Source of the DNA: Arenicola marina
Taxonomy: Eukaryota > Annelida > Polychaeta > Arenicolidae
Assembly: GCA_964019135.1 (NCBI GenBank)
Contig: OZ025265.1
Span: forward strand, 5,462,318 to 5,526,317
Direction: 5' to 3'
Length of the DNA stretch: 64,000 nucleotides
A program made the position numbers and the translations under genes. Below the pieces are notes generated by a model, which had not been told where the DNA came from, searched no databases, and saw only the letters and a list, made by a program, of their open reading frames with translations. Positions 1 to 15,000 of the stretch are shown here, piece after piece; positions within the stretch are counted from its first letter, which is position 1; every line of letters starts with the position of its first letter.

Positions 1-1
1 A

Positions 2-3000
2 ACAACAGAGACCCAAACAACCACAGCTCCGACAACCTCTCAACAATCAACATCAAATCCAACAACACTGCCAACCACCACGGTGGCGGAAACTACGCTG
101 AAGTCTACACCTCAGCCCCAAACTACAACGTTATCGACAACTCAATCAGAAACCACAGAACAACAGACCACAACGCAAGCAACGACAAGTGCTGTCACAA
201 CTGTCCTGCCAACTATTACTCAGGCGGAAACTACTGCTAGCCCAACCACTAGTCAGCCAACATCACAGGCGACCACGACCTTGTCCGAAACAACAGCACA
301 GACCCAAGCAACCACAGCTCCGACAACCTCTCAACAATCAACATCAAGTCCAACAACACTGCCAACCACCACGGTGGCGGAAACTACGCTGAAGTCTACA
401 TCTCAACCTCAAATTACAACGCTATCGACAACTCAATCAGAAACCACGGAACAACCGACCACAACGCAAACAACGACAAGTGCTGTCACAACTGCCCTGC
501 CAACTACTACTCAGGCGGAAACCACTGCTAGCCCAGCCACTAGTGAGCCAACATCACAGCCGAACACGACCTTTTCCGAAACAACAACACAGACCCAAAC
601 AACCACAACTCCGACAACCTCTCAACAATCAACATCAAATCCAACAACAACGCCAACCACCAGGGTGGCGGAAACTACGCTGAAGTCTACATCTCAGCCC
701 CAAACTACAACGCTATCGAAAACTCAATCAGAAACCACAGAACAACAGACCACAACGCAAACAACGACAAGTGCTGTCACAACTGCCCTGCCAACTACTA
801 CTCAGGCGGAAACCACTGCTAGCCCAACCGCTAGTGAGCCAACATCACAGGCGACCACGACCTTGTCCCAAACCACAACACAGACCCAAACAACCACAGT
901 TCCGACAACCTCTCAACAATCAACATCAAATCCAACAACACTGCCAACCACCACGGTGGCGGAAACTACGCTGAAGTCTACATCTCAGCCCCAAATTACA
1001 ACGCTATCGACAACTCAATCAGAAACCACGGAACAACCGACCACAACGCAAACAACGACAAGTGCTGTCACAACTGCCCTGCCAACTACTACTCAGGCGG
1101 AAACCACTGCTAGCCCAACCGCTAGTGAGCCAACATCACAGGCGACCACGACCTTTTCCGAAACAACAACAGAGACCCAAACAACCACAGCTCCGACAAC
1201 CTCTCAACAATCAACATCAAATCCAACAACACTGCCAACCACCACGGTGGCGGAAACTACGCTGAAGTCTACATCTCAGCCCCAAACTACAACGCAATCG
1301 ACAACTCAATCAGAAACCACGGAACAACCGACCACAACGCAAACAACGACAAGTGCTGTCACAACTGCCCTGCCAACTACTACTCAGGCGGAGGCCACTG
1401 CTAGCCCAACCACCAGTCAGCCAACATCACAGGCGACCACGACCTTGTCCGAAACAACAACACAGACCCAAACAACTACAGCTCCGACAACCTCTCAACA
1501 ATCCACATCAAATCCCACAACACTGCCAACCACCAGGGTGGCGGAAACTACGCTGAAGTCTACATCTCAGCCCCAAACTACAACGTTATCGACAACTCAA
1601 TCAGAAACCACAGAACAACAGACCACAACGCAGACAACGACAAGTGCTGTCACAACTGCTCGGCCAACTACTACTCAGGCGGAAACCACTGCTAGCCCAA
1701 CCACCAGTCAACCAACATCACAGGCGACCACGACCTTGTCCCAAACCACAACAGAGACCCAAACAACCACAGCTCCGACAACCTCTCAACAATCAACATC
1801 AAATCCAACAACACTGCCAACCACCACGGTGGCGGAAACTACGCTGAAGTCTACATCTCAGCCCCAAACTACAACGCAATCGACAACTCAATCAGAAACC
1901 ACGGAACAACCGACCACAACGCAAACAACGACAAGTGCTGTCACAACTGCCCTGCCAACTACTACTCAGGCGGAGGCCACTGCTAGCCCAACCACCAGTC
2001 ACCCAACATCACAGGCGACCACGACCTTGTCCGAAACAACAACACAGACCCAAACAACTACAGCTCCGACAACCTCTCAACAATCCACATCAAATCCCAC
2101 AACACTGCCAACCACCAGGGTGGCGGAAACTACGCTGAAGTCTACATCTCAGCCCCAAACTACAACGTTATCGACAACTCAATCAGAAACCACAGAACAA
2201 CAGACCACAACGCAGACAACGACAAGTGCTGTCACAACTGCTCTGCCAACTACTACTCAGGCGGAAACCACTGCTAGCCCAACCACCAGTCAACCAACAT
2301 CACAGGCGACCACGACCTTGTCCCAAACCACAACACAGACCCAAACAACCACAGTTCCGACAACCTCTCAACAATCAACATCAAATCCAACAACACTGCC
2401 AACCACCACGGTGGCGGAAACTACGCTGAAGTCTACATCTCAGCCCCAAATTACAACGCTATCGACAACTCAATCAGAAACCACGGAACAACCGACCACA
2501 ACGCAAACAACGACAAGTGCCGTCACAACTGCCCTGCCAACTACTACTCAGGCGGAGGCCACTGCTAACCCAACCACCAGTCAGCCAACATCACAGGCGA
2601 CCACGACCTTGTCCGAAACAACAACACAGACCCAAACAACCACATCTCCGACAACCTCTCAACAATCAACATCAAATCCAACAACACTGCCAACCACCAC
2701 GGTGGCGGAAACTACGCTGAAGTCTACATCTCAGCCCCAAACTACAACGGTATCGACAACTCAATCAGAAACCACGGAACAACCGACCACAACGCAAACA
2801 ACAACAAGTGCTGTCACCACTGCCCTGCCAACCACTACTCAGGCGGAAACTACTGCTAGCCCAACCACTAGTCAGCCAACATCACACGCGACCACGACCT
2901 TGTCCGAAACAACAACAGAGACCCAAACAACCACAGCTCCGACAACCTCTCAACAATCAACATCAAATCCAACAACACTGCCAACCACCACGGTGGCGGA

Positions 3001-6000
3001 AACTACGCTGAAGTCTACATCTCAGCCCCAAACTACAACGTTATCGACAACTCAATCAGAAACCACAGAACAACAGACCACAACGCAAGCAACGACAAGT
3101 GCTGTCACAACTGCCCTGCCAACCACTACTCAGGCGGAAACTACTGCTAGCCCAACCACTAGTCAGCCAACATCACACGCGACCACGACCTTGTCCGAAA
3201 CAACAACACAGACCCAAACAACCACAGCTCCGACAACCTCTCAACAATCAACATCAAGTCCAACAACACTGCCAACCACCACGGTGGCGGAAACTACGCT
3301 GAAGTCTACATCTCAGCCTCAAATTACAACGCTATCGACAACTCAATCAGAAACCACGGAACAACCGACCACAACGCAAACAACGACAAGTGCTGTCACA
3401 ACTGCCCTGCCAACTACTACTCAGGCGGAAACCACTGCTAGCCCAGCCACTAGTGAGCCAACATCACAGCCGAACACGACCTTTTCCGAAACAACAACAC
3501 AGACCCAAACAACCACAACTCCGACAACCTCTCAACAATCAACATCAAATCCAACAACAACGCCAACCACCACGGTGGCGGAAACTACGCTGAAGTCTAC
3601 ATCTCAGCCCCAAACTACAACGCTATCGAAAACTCAATCAGAAACCACGGAACAACCGACCACAACGCAAACAACGACAAGTGCTGTCACAACTGCCCTG
3701 CCAACTACTACTCAGGCGGAAACCACTGCAAGCCCAACCACTAGTCAGTCAACATCACAGGCGACCACACCTTTTTCGGAAACAACAACAGCTCCGACAA
3801 CCTCTCAACAATCAACATCAAATCCAACAACACTGCCAACCACCACGGTGGCGGAAACTACGCTGAAGTCTACATCTCAGCCCCAAACTACAACGCTATC
3901 GACAACTCAATCAGAAACCACGGAACAACCGACCCCAACGCAAACAACGACAAGTGCTGTCACAACTGCCCTGCCAACTACTACTCAGGCGGAAACCACT
4001 GCTAGCCCAACCACCAGTCAGCCAACATCACAGGCGACCACGACCTTGTCCGAAACAACAACACAGACCCAAACAACCACAGCTCCGACAACCTCTCAAC
4101 AATCAACATCAAATCCAACAACACTGCCAACCACCACGGTGGCGGAAACTACGCTGAAGTCTACATCTCAGCCCCAAACTACACCGGTATCGACAACTCA
4201 ATCAGAAACCACAGATCAACAGACCACAACGCAAACAACGACAAGTGCTGTCACAACTGCCCTGCCAACTACTACTCAGGCGGAAGCCACTGCTAGCCCA
4301 ACCACATCACAGGCGACCACGACCTTGTCCCAAACCACAACACAGACCCAAACAACCACAGTTCCGACAACCTCTCAACAATCAACATCAAATCCAACAA
4401 CACTGCCAACCACCACGGTGGCGGAAACTACGCTGAAGTCTACATCTCAGCCCCAAATTACAACGCTATCGACAACTCAATCAGAAACCACGGAACAACC
4501 GACCACAACGCAAACAACGACAAGTGCCGTCACAACTGCCCTGCCAACTACTACTCAGGCGGAGGCCACTGCTAACCCAACCACCAGTCAGCCAACATCA
4601 CAGGCGACCACGACCTTGTCCGAAACAACAACACAGACCCAAACAACCACATCTCCGACAACCTCTCAACAATCAACATCAAATCCAACAACACTGCCAA
4701 CCACCACGGTGGCGGAAACTACGCTGAAGTCTACATCTCAGCCCCAAACTACAACGGTATCGACAACTCAATCAGAAACCACGGAACAACCGACCACAAC
4801 GCAAACAACAACAAGTGCTGTCACCACTGCCCTGCCAACCACTACTCAGGCGGAAACTACTGCTAGCCCAACCACTAGTCAGCCAACATCACACGCGACC
4901 ACGACCTTGTCCGAAACAACAACAGAGACCCAAACAACCACAGCTCCGACAACCTCTCAACAATCAACATCAAATCCAACAACACTGCCAACCACCACGG
5001 TGGCGGAAACTACGCTGAAGTCTACATCTCAGCCCCAAACTACAACGTTATCGACAACTCAATCAGAAACCACAGAACAACAGACCACAACGCAAGCAAC
5101 GACAAGTGCTGTCACAACTGCCCTGCCAACCACTACTCAGGCGGAAACTACTGCTAGCCCAACCACTAGTCAGCCAACATCACACGCGACCACGACCTTG
5201 TCCGAAACAACAACACAGACCCAAACAACCACAGCTCCGACAACCTCTCAACAATCAACATCAAATCCAACAACACTGCCAACCACCACGGTGGCGGAAA
5301 CTACGCTGAAGTCTACATCTCAGCCCCAAACTACAACGCTATCGACAACTCAATCAGAAACCACGGAACAACCGACCACAACGCAAACAACGACAAGTGC
5401 TGTCACAACTGTCCTGCCAACTATTACTCAGGCGGAAACTACTGCTAGCCCAACCACTAGTCAGCCAACATCACAGGCGACCACGACCTTGTCGGAAACA
5501 ACCACAGAGACCCAAGCAACCACAGCTCCGACAACCTCTCAACAATCAACATCAAGTCCAACAACACTGCCAACCACCACGGTGGCGGAAACTACGCTGA
5601 AGTCTACATCTCAGCCTCAAATTACAACGCTATCGACAACTCAATCAGAAACCACGGAACAACCGACCACAACGCAAACAACGACAAGTGCTGTCACAAC
5701 TGCCCTGCCAACTACTACTCAGGCGGAAACCACTGCTAGCCCAGCCACTAGTGAGCCAACATCACAGCCGAACACGACCTTTTCCGAAACAACAACACAG
5801 ACCCAAACAACCACAACTCCGACAACCTCTCAACAATCAACATCAAATCCAACAACAACGCCAACCACCACGGTGGCGGAAACTACGCTGAAGTCTACAT
5901 CTCAGCCCCAAACTACAACGCTATCGAAAACTCAATCAGAAACCACGGAACAACCGACCACAACGCAAACAACGACAAGTGCTGTCACAACTGCCCTGCC

Positions 6001-9000
6001 AACTACTACTCAGGCGGAAACCACTGCAAGCCCAACCACTAGTCAGTCAACATCACAGGCGACCACACCTTTTTCGGAAACAACAACAGCTCCGACAACC
6101 TCTCAACAATCAACATCAAATCCAACAACACTGCCAACCACCACGGTGGCGGAAACTACGCTGAAGTCTACATCTCAGCCCCAAACTACAACGCTATCGA
6201 CAACTCAATCAGAAACCACGGAACAACCGACCCCAACGCAAACAACGACAAGTGCTGTCACAACTGCCCTGCCAACTACTACTCAGGCGGAAACCACTGC
6301 TAGCCCAACCACCAGTCAGCCAACATCACAGGCGACCACGACCTTGTCCGAAACAACAACACAGACCCAAACAACCACAGCTCCGACAACCTCTCAACAA
6401 TCAACATCAAATCCAACAACACTGCCAACCACCACGGTGGCGGAAACTACGCTGAAGTCTACATCTCAGCCCCAAACTACACCGGTATCGACAACTCAAT
6501 CAGAAACCACAGATCAACAGACCACAACGCAAACAACGACAAGTGCTGTCACAACTGCCCTGCCAACTACTACTCAGGCGGAAGCCACTGCTAGCCCAAC
6601 CACTAGTGAGCCAACCTCACAGGCGACCACGTCCTTGTCCGAAACAGCAACAAAGACCCAAACAACCACAGCTCCGACAACCTCTCAACAATCAACATCA
6701 AATCCAACAACACTGCCAACCACCACGGCGGCGGAAACTACGCTGAAGTCTACATCTCAGCCCCAAATTACAACGCTATCGACAACTCAATCAGAAACCA
6801 CGGAACAACCGACCACAACGCAAACAACAACAAGTGCTGTCACCACTGCCCTGCCAATCATTACTCAGGCGGAAACTACTGCTAGCCCAACCACTAGTCA
6901 GCCAACATCACAGGCGACCACGACCTTGTCCGAAACAACAACAGAGACCCAAACAACCACAGCTCCGACAACCTCTCAACAATCAACATCAAATCCAACA
7001 ACACTGCCAACCACCACGGTGGCGGAAACTACGCTGAAGTCTACATCTCTGCCCCAAACTACAACGTTATCGACAACTGAATCAGAAACCACAGAACAAC
7101 AGACCACAACGCAGACAACGACAAGTGCTGTCACAACTGCCCTGCCAACTACTACTCAGGCGGAAACCACTGCTAGCCCAACCACCAGTCAACCAACATC
7201 ACAGGCGACCACGACCTTGTCCCAAACCACAACACAGACCCAAACAACCACAGTTCCGACAACCTCTCAACAATCAACATCAAATCCAACAACACTGCCA
7301 ACCACCACGGTGGCGGAAACTACGCTGAAGTCTACATCTCAGCCCCAAATTACAACGCTATCGACAACTCAATCAGAAACCACGGAACAACCGACCACAA
7401 CGCAAACAACGACAAGTGCCGTCACAACTGCCCTGCCAACTACTACTCAGGCGGAGGCCACTGCTAACCCAACCACCAGTCAGCCAACATCACAGGCGAC
7501 CACGACCTTGTCCGAAACAACAACACAGACCCAAACAACCACATCTCCGACAACCTCTCAACAATCAACATCAAATCCAACAACACTGCCAACCACCACG
7601 GTGGCGGAAACTACGCTGAAGTCTACATCTCAGCCCCAAACTACAACGGTATCGACAACTCAATCAGAAACCACGGAACAACCGACCACAACGCAAACGA
7701 CAACAAGTGCTGTCACCACTGCCCTGCCAACCACTACTCAGGCGGAAACTACTGCTAGCCCAACCACTAGTCAGCCAACATCACACGCGACCACGACCTT
7801 GTCCGAAACAACAACAGAGACCCAAACAACCACAGCTCCGACAACCTCTCAACAATCAACATCAAATCCAACAACACTGCCAACCACCACGGTGGCGGAA
7901 ACTACGCTGAAGTCTACACCTCAGCCCCAAACTACAACGTTATCGACAACTCAATCAGAAACCACAGAACAACAGACCACAACGCAAGCAACGACAAGTG
8001 CTGTCACAACTGTCCTGCCAACTATTACTCAGGCGGAAACTACTGCTAGCCCAACCACTAGTCAGCCAACATCACAGGCGACCACGACCTTGTCCGAAAC
8101 AACAGCACAGACCCAAGCAACCACAGCTCCGACAACCTCTCAACAATCAACATCAAGTCCAACAACACTGCCAACCACCACGGTGGCGGAAACTACGCTG
8201 AAGTCTACATCTCAACCTCAAATTACAACGCTATCGACAACTCAATCAGAAACCACGGAACAACCGACCACAACGCAAACAACGACAAGTGCTGTCACAA
8301 CTGCCCTGCCAACTACTACTCAGGCGGAAACCACTGCTAGCCCAGCCACTAGTGAGCCAACATCACAGCCGAACACGACCTTTTCCGAAACAACAACACA
8401 GACCCAAACAACCACAACTCCGACAACCTCTCAACAATCAACATCAAATCCAACAACAACGCCAACCACCAGGGTGGCGGAAACTACGCTGAAGTCTACA
8501 TCTCAGCCCCAAACTACAACGCTATCGAAAACTCAATCAGAAACCACAGAACAACAGACCACAACGCAAACAACGACAAGTGCTGTCACAACTGCCCTGC
8601 CAACTACTACTCAGGCGGAAACCACTGCAAGCCCAACCACTAGTCAGTCAACATCACAGGCGACCACACCTTTTTCGGAAACAACAACAGCTCCGACAAC
8701 CTCTCAACAATCAACATCAAATCCAACAACACTGCCAACCACCACGGTGGCGGAAACTACGCTGAAGTCTACATCTCAGCCCCAAACTACAACGCTATCG
8801 ACAACTCAATCAGAAACCACGGAACAACCGACTCCAACGCAAACAACGACAAGTGCTGTCACAACTGCCCTGCCAACTACTACTCAGGCGGAAACCACTG
8901 CTAGCCCAACCACCAGTCAGCCAACATCACAGGCGACCACGACCTTGTCCGAAACAACAACACAGACCCAAACAACCACAGCTCCGACAACCTCTCAACA

Positions 9001-12000
9001 ATCAACATCAAATCCAACAACACTGCCAACCACCACGGTGGCGGAAACTACGCTGAAGTCTACATCTCAGCCCCAAATTACAACGCTATCGACAACTCAA
9101 TCAGAAACCACGGAACAACCGACCACAACGCAAACAACAACAAGTGCTGTCACCACTGCCCTGCCAATCATTACTCAGGCGGAAACTACTGCTAGCCCAA
9201 CCACTAGTCAGCCAACATCACAGGCGACCACGACCTTGTCCGAAACAACAACAGAGACCCAAACAACCACAGCTCCGACAACCTCTCAACAATCAACATC
9301 AAATCCAACAACACTGCCAACCACCACGGTGGCGGAAACTACGCTGAAGTCTACATCTCAGCCCCAAACTACAACGTTATCGACAACTCAATCAGAAACC
9401 ACAGTACAACAGACCACAACGCAAGCAACGACAAGTGCTGTCACAACTGTCCTGCCAACTATTACTCAGGCGGAAACTACTGCTAGCCCAACCACTAGTC
9501 AGCCAACATCACAGGCGTCCACGACCTTGTCGGAAACAACAACAGAGACCCAAGCAACCACAGCTCCGACAACCTCTCAACAATCAACATCAAGTCCAAC
9601 AACACTGCAAACCACCACGGTGGCGGAAACTACGCTGAAGTCTACATCTCAGCCTCAAATTACAACGCAATCGACAACTCAATCAGAAACCACGGAACAA
9701 CCGACCACAACGCAAACAACGACAAGTGCTGTCACAACTGCCCTGCCAACTACTACTCAGGCGGAAACCACTGCAAGCCCAACCACTAGCCAGTCAACAT
9801 CACAGGCGACCACACCTTTTTCGGAAACAACAACAGTTCCGACAACCTCTCAACAATCAACATCAAATCCAACAACACTGCCAACCACCACGGTGGCGGA
9901 AACTACGCTGAAGTCTACATCTCAGCCCCAAACTACAACGTTATCGACAACTCAATCAGAAAGCACAGAACCACAGACCACAACGCAAACAACGTCAAGT
10001 GCTGTCACAACTGCCCTGCCAACTACTACTCAGGCGGAAACTACTGCTAGCCCAACCACTAGTCAGCCAACATCACAGGCGACCACGACCTTGTCGGAAA
10101 CAACAACAGAGACCCAAGCAACCACAGCTCCGACAACCTCTCAACAATCAACATCAAGTCCAACAACACTGCCAACCACCACGGTGGCGGAAACTACGCT
10201 GAAGTCTACATCTCTGCCCCAAACTACAACGCTATTGACAACTCAATCAGAAACCACGGAACAACCGACCACAACGCAAACGACGACAAATGCTGTCACA
10301 ACTGCCCTGCCAACTACTACTCAGGCGGAAACCACGGCTAGCCCAACCACTAGTGAGCCAACATCACAGGCGACCACGACCTTGTCCGAAACAGCAACAA
10401 AGACCCAAACAACCCCAACTCCGACAACCTCTCAACAATCAACATCAAATCCAACAACACTGCCAACCACCACGGTGGCGGAAACTACGCTGAAGTCTAC
10501 ATCTCAGCCCCAAACTACAACGTTATCGACAACTCAATCAGAAACCACAGAACAACAGACCACAACGCAAACATCGACAAGTGCTGTCACAACTGCCCTG
10601 CCAACTACTACTCAGGCGGAAGCCACTGCTAGCCAAACCACCAGTCAGCCAACAACACAGGCGACCACGACCTTGTCCGAAACAACAACAGAGACCCAAA
10701 CAACCACAGCTCCGACAACCTCTCAACAATCAACATCAAATCCAACAGAACTGCCAACCACCACCGTGGCGGAAACTACGCTGAAGTCTGCATCTCAGCC
10801 CCAAACTACAACGTTATCGACAACTCAATCAGAAACCACGGAACAACCGACCACAACGCAAACAACGACAAGTGCTGTCACAACTGCCCTGCCAACTATT
10901 ACTCAGTCGGAAACCACTGCTAGCCCAGCCACTAGTGAGCCAACATCACAGCCGAACACGACCTTTTCCGAAACAACAACACAAACCCAAACAACCACAA
11001 CTCCGACAACCTCTCAACAATCAACATCAAATCCAACAACAACGCCAACCACCACGGTGGCGGAAACTACGCTGAAGTCTACATCTCAGCCCCAAGCTAC
11101 AACGCTATCGAAGAGTCAATCAGAAACCACAGAGCAACAGACCACAACGCAAACAACGACAAGTGCTGTCACAACTGCCCTGCCAACTACTACTCAGGCG
11201 AAAACCACTGCTAGCCCAACCACCAGTCAGCCAACATCACAGGCGACCACGACCTTGTCCCAAACCACAACACAGACCCAAACAACCACAGTTCCGACAA
11301 CCTCTCAACAATCAACATCAAATCCAACAACACTGCCAGCCACCACGGTGGCGGAAACTACGCTGAAGTCTACATCTCAGCCCCAAAGTACAACGCTATC
11401 GACAACTCAATCAGAAACCACGGAACAACCGACCACAACGCAAACAACGACAAGTGCTGTCACAACTGCCCTGCCAACTACTACTCAGGCGGAAACCACT
11501 GCTAGCCCAACCACTAGTCAGCCAACATCACAGGCGACCCCGACCTTTTCCGAAACAACAACAGAGACCCAAACAACCACAGCTCCGACAACCTCTCAAC
11601 AATCAACATCAAATCCAACAACACTGCCAACCACCACGGTGGCGGAAACTACGCTGAAGTCTACATCTCAGCCCCAAGCTACAACGCTATCGAAGACTCA
11701 ATCAGAAACCACAGAGCAACAGACCACAACGCAAACAACGACAAGTGCTGTCACAACTGCCCTGCCAACTACTACTCAGGCGGAAACCACTGCTAGCCCA
11801 ACCACTAGTCAGCCAACATCACAGGCGACCACGACCTTGTCCGAAACAGCAACAAAGACCCAAGCAACCACAGCTCCGACAACCTCTCAACAATCAACAT
11901 CAAATCCAACAAAACTGCCAACCACCACGGTGGCGGAAACTACGCTGAAGTCTACATCTCAGCCCCAAATTACAACGCTATCGACAACTCAATCAGAAAC

Positions 12001-15000
12001 CACAGAGCAACAGACCACGACGCAAACAACGACAAGTGCTGTCACAACTGCCCTGCCAACTACTACTCAGGCGGAAACCACTGCTAGCCCAACCACTAGT
12101 GAGCCAACATCACAGGCGACCACGACCTTGTCCGAAACAGTAACAAAGACCCACACAACCACAGCTCCGACAACCTCTCAACAATCACCATCAAATATAA
12201 CAACACTGCCAACCACCACGGTGGCGGAAACTACGTTGAAGTCTACATCTCAGCCCCAAACTACAACGCAATCGACAACTCAATCAGAAACCACGGAACA
12301 ACCGACCACAACGCAAACAACGACAAGTGCTGTCACAACTGCCCTGCCAACTACTACTCAGTCGGAGGCCACTGCTAGTCCAACCACCAGTCAGCCAACA
12401 TCACAGGCGACCACGACCTTGTCCGAAACAACAACACAGACCCAAACAACCACAGCTCCGACAACCTCTCAACAATCAACATCAAATCCAACAACACTGC
12501 CAACCACCACGGTGGCGGAAACTACGCTGAAATTTACATCTCAGCCCCAAACTACAACGCTATCGACAACTCAATCAGAAACCACGGAACAACCGACCAC
12601 AACGCAAACAACGACAAGTGCTGTCACAACTGCCCTGCCAACTACTACTCAGGCGAAAACCACTGCTAGCCCAACCACCAGTCAGCCAACATCACAGGCG
12701 ACCACGACCTTGTCCCAAACCACAACACAGACCCAAACAACCACAGTTCCGACAACCTCTCAACAATCAACATCAAATCCAACAACACTGCCAGCCACCA
12801 CGGTGGCGGAAACTACGCTGAAGTCTACATCTCAGCCCCAAAGTACAACGCTATCGACAACTCAATCAGAAACCACGGAACCACCGACCACAACGCAAAC
12901 AACGACAAGTGCTGTCACAACTGCCCTGCCAACTACTACTCAGGCGGAAACCACTGCTAGCCCAACCACTAGTCAGCCAACATCACAGGCGACCCCGACC
13001 TTTTCCGAAACAACAACAGAGACCCAAACAACCACAGCTCCGACAACCTCTCAACAATCAACATCAAATCCAACAACACTGCCAACCACCACGGTGGCGG
13101 AAACTACGCTGAAGTCTACATCTCAGCCCCAAACTACAACGCAATCGACAACTCAATCAGAAACCACGGAACAACCGACCACAACGCAAACAACCACAAG
13201 TGCTGTCACAACTGCCCTGCCAACTACTACTCAGGCGGAGGCCACTGCTAGCCCAACCTCCAGTCAACCAACATCACAGGCGACCACGACCTTGTCCGAA
13301 ACAACAACACAGACCCAAACAACTACAGCTCCGACAACGTCTCAACAATCAACATCAAATCCAACAAAACTGCCAACCACCACGGTGGCGGAAACTACGC
13401 TGAAGTCTACATCTCAGCCCCAAACTACAACGTTATCGACAACTCAATCAGAAACCACGGAACAACCGACCACAACGCAAACAACGACAAGTGCTGTCAC
13501 AACTGCCCTGCCAACTACTACTCAGTCGGAGGCCACTGCTAGTCCAACCACCAGTCAGCCAACATCACAGGCGACCACGACCTTGTCCGAAACAACAACA
13601 CAGACCCAAACAACTACAGCTCCGACAACCTCTCAACAATCAACATCAAATCGAACAACACTGCCAACCACCACGGTGGCGGAAACTACGCTGAAATTTA
13701 CATCTCAGCCCCAAACTACAACGCTATCGACAACTCAATCAGAAACCACGGAACAACCGACCACAACGCAAACAACGACAAGTGCTGTCACAACTGCCCT
13801 GCCAAATACTACTCAGGCGAAAACCACTGCTAGCCCAACCACCAGTCAGCCAACATCACAGGCGACCACGACCTTGTCCCAAACCACAACACAGACCCAA
13901 ACAACCACAGTTCCGACAACCTCTCAACAATCAACATCAAATCCAACAACACTGCCAGCCACCACGGTGGCGGAAACTACGCTGAAATCTACATCTCAGC
14001 CCCAAACTACAACGCTATCGACAACTCAATCAGAAACCACGGAACAACCGACCACAACGCAAACAACGACAAGTGCTGTCACAACTGCCCTGCCAACTAC
14101 TACTCAGGCGGAAACCACTGCTAGCCCAACCACTAGTCAGCCAACATCACAGGCGACCCCGACCTTTTCCGAAACAACAACAGAGACCCAAACAACCACA
14201 GCTCCGACAACCTCTCAACAATCAACATCAAATCCAACAACACTGCCAACCACCACGGTGGCGGAAACTACGCTGAAGTCTACATCTCAGCCCCAAGCTA
14301 CAACGCTATCGAAGACTCAATCAGAAACCACAGAGCAACAGACCACAACGCAAACAACGACAAGTGCTGTCACAACTGCCCTGCCAACTACTACTCAGGC
14401 GGAAACCACTGCTAGCCCAACCACTAGTCAGCCAACATCACAGGCGACCACGACCTTGTCCGAAACAGCAACAAAGACCCAAGCAACCACAGCTCCGACA
14501 ACCTCTCAACAATCAACATCAAATCCAACAAAACTGCCAACCACCACGGTGGCGGAAACTACGCTGAAGTCTACATCTCAGCCCCAAATTACAACGCTAT
14601 CGACAACTCAATCAGAAACCACAGAGCAACAGACCACGACGCAAACAACGACAAGTGCTGTCACAACTGCCCTGCCAACTACTACTCAGGCGGAAACCAC
14701 TGCTAGCCCAACCACTAGTGAGCCAACATCACAGGCGACCACGACCTTGTCCGAAACAGTAACAAAGACCCACACAACCACAGCTCCGACAACCTCTCAC
14801 CAATCACCATCAAATATAACAACACTGCCAACCACCACGGTGGCGGAAACTACGTTGAAGTCTACATCTCAGCCCCAAACTACAACGCAATCGACAACTC
14901 AATCAGAAACCACGGAACAACCGACCACAACGCAAACAACGACAAGTGCTGTCACAACTGCCCTGCCAACTACTACTCAGTCGGAGGCCACTGCTAGTCC

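Noticed and set aside
83..85. Position 83 as the mucin start codon
   Set aside because: The codon is GTG within a standard repeat unit, and the frame is open to the window edge.
10538..10729. Minus-strand Cys-rich open frame (also at 16,649 and 18,104)
   Set aside because: It is antisense to the mucin repeat; the Cys/Gly richness is the reverse complement of ACA/GCC-rich codons.
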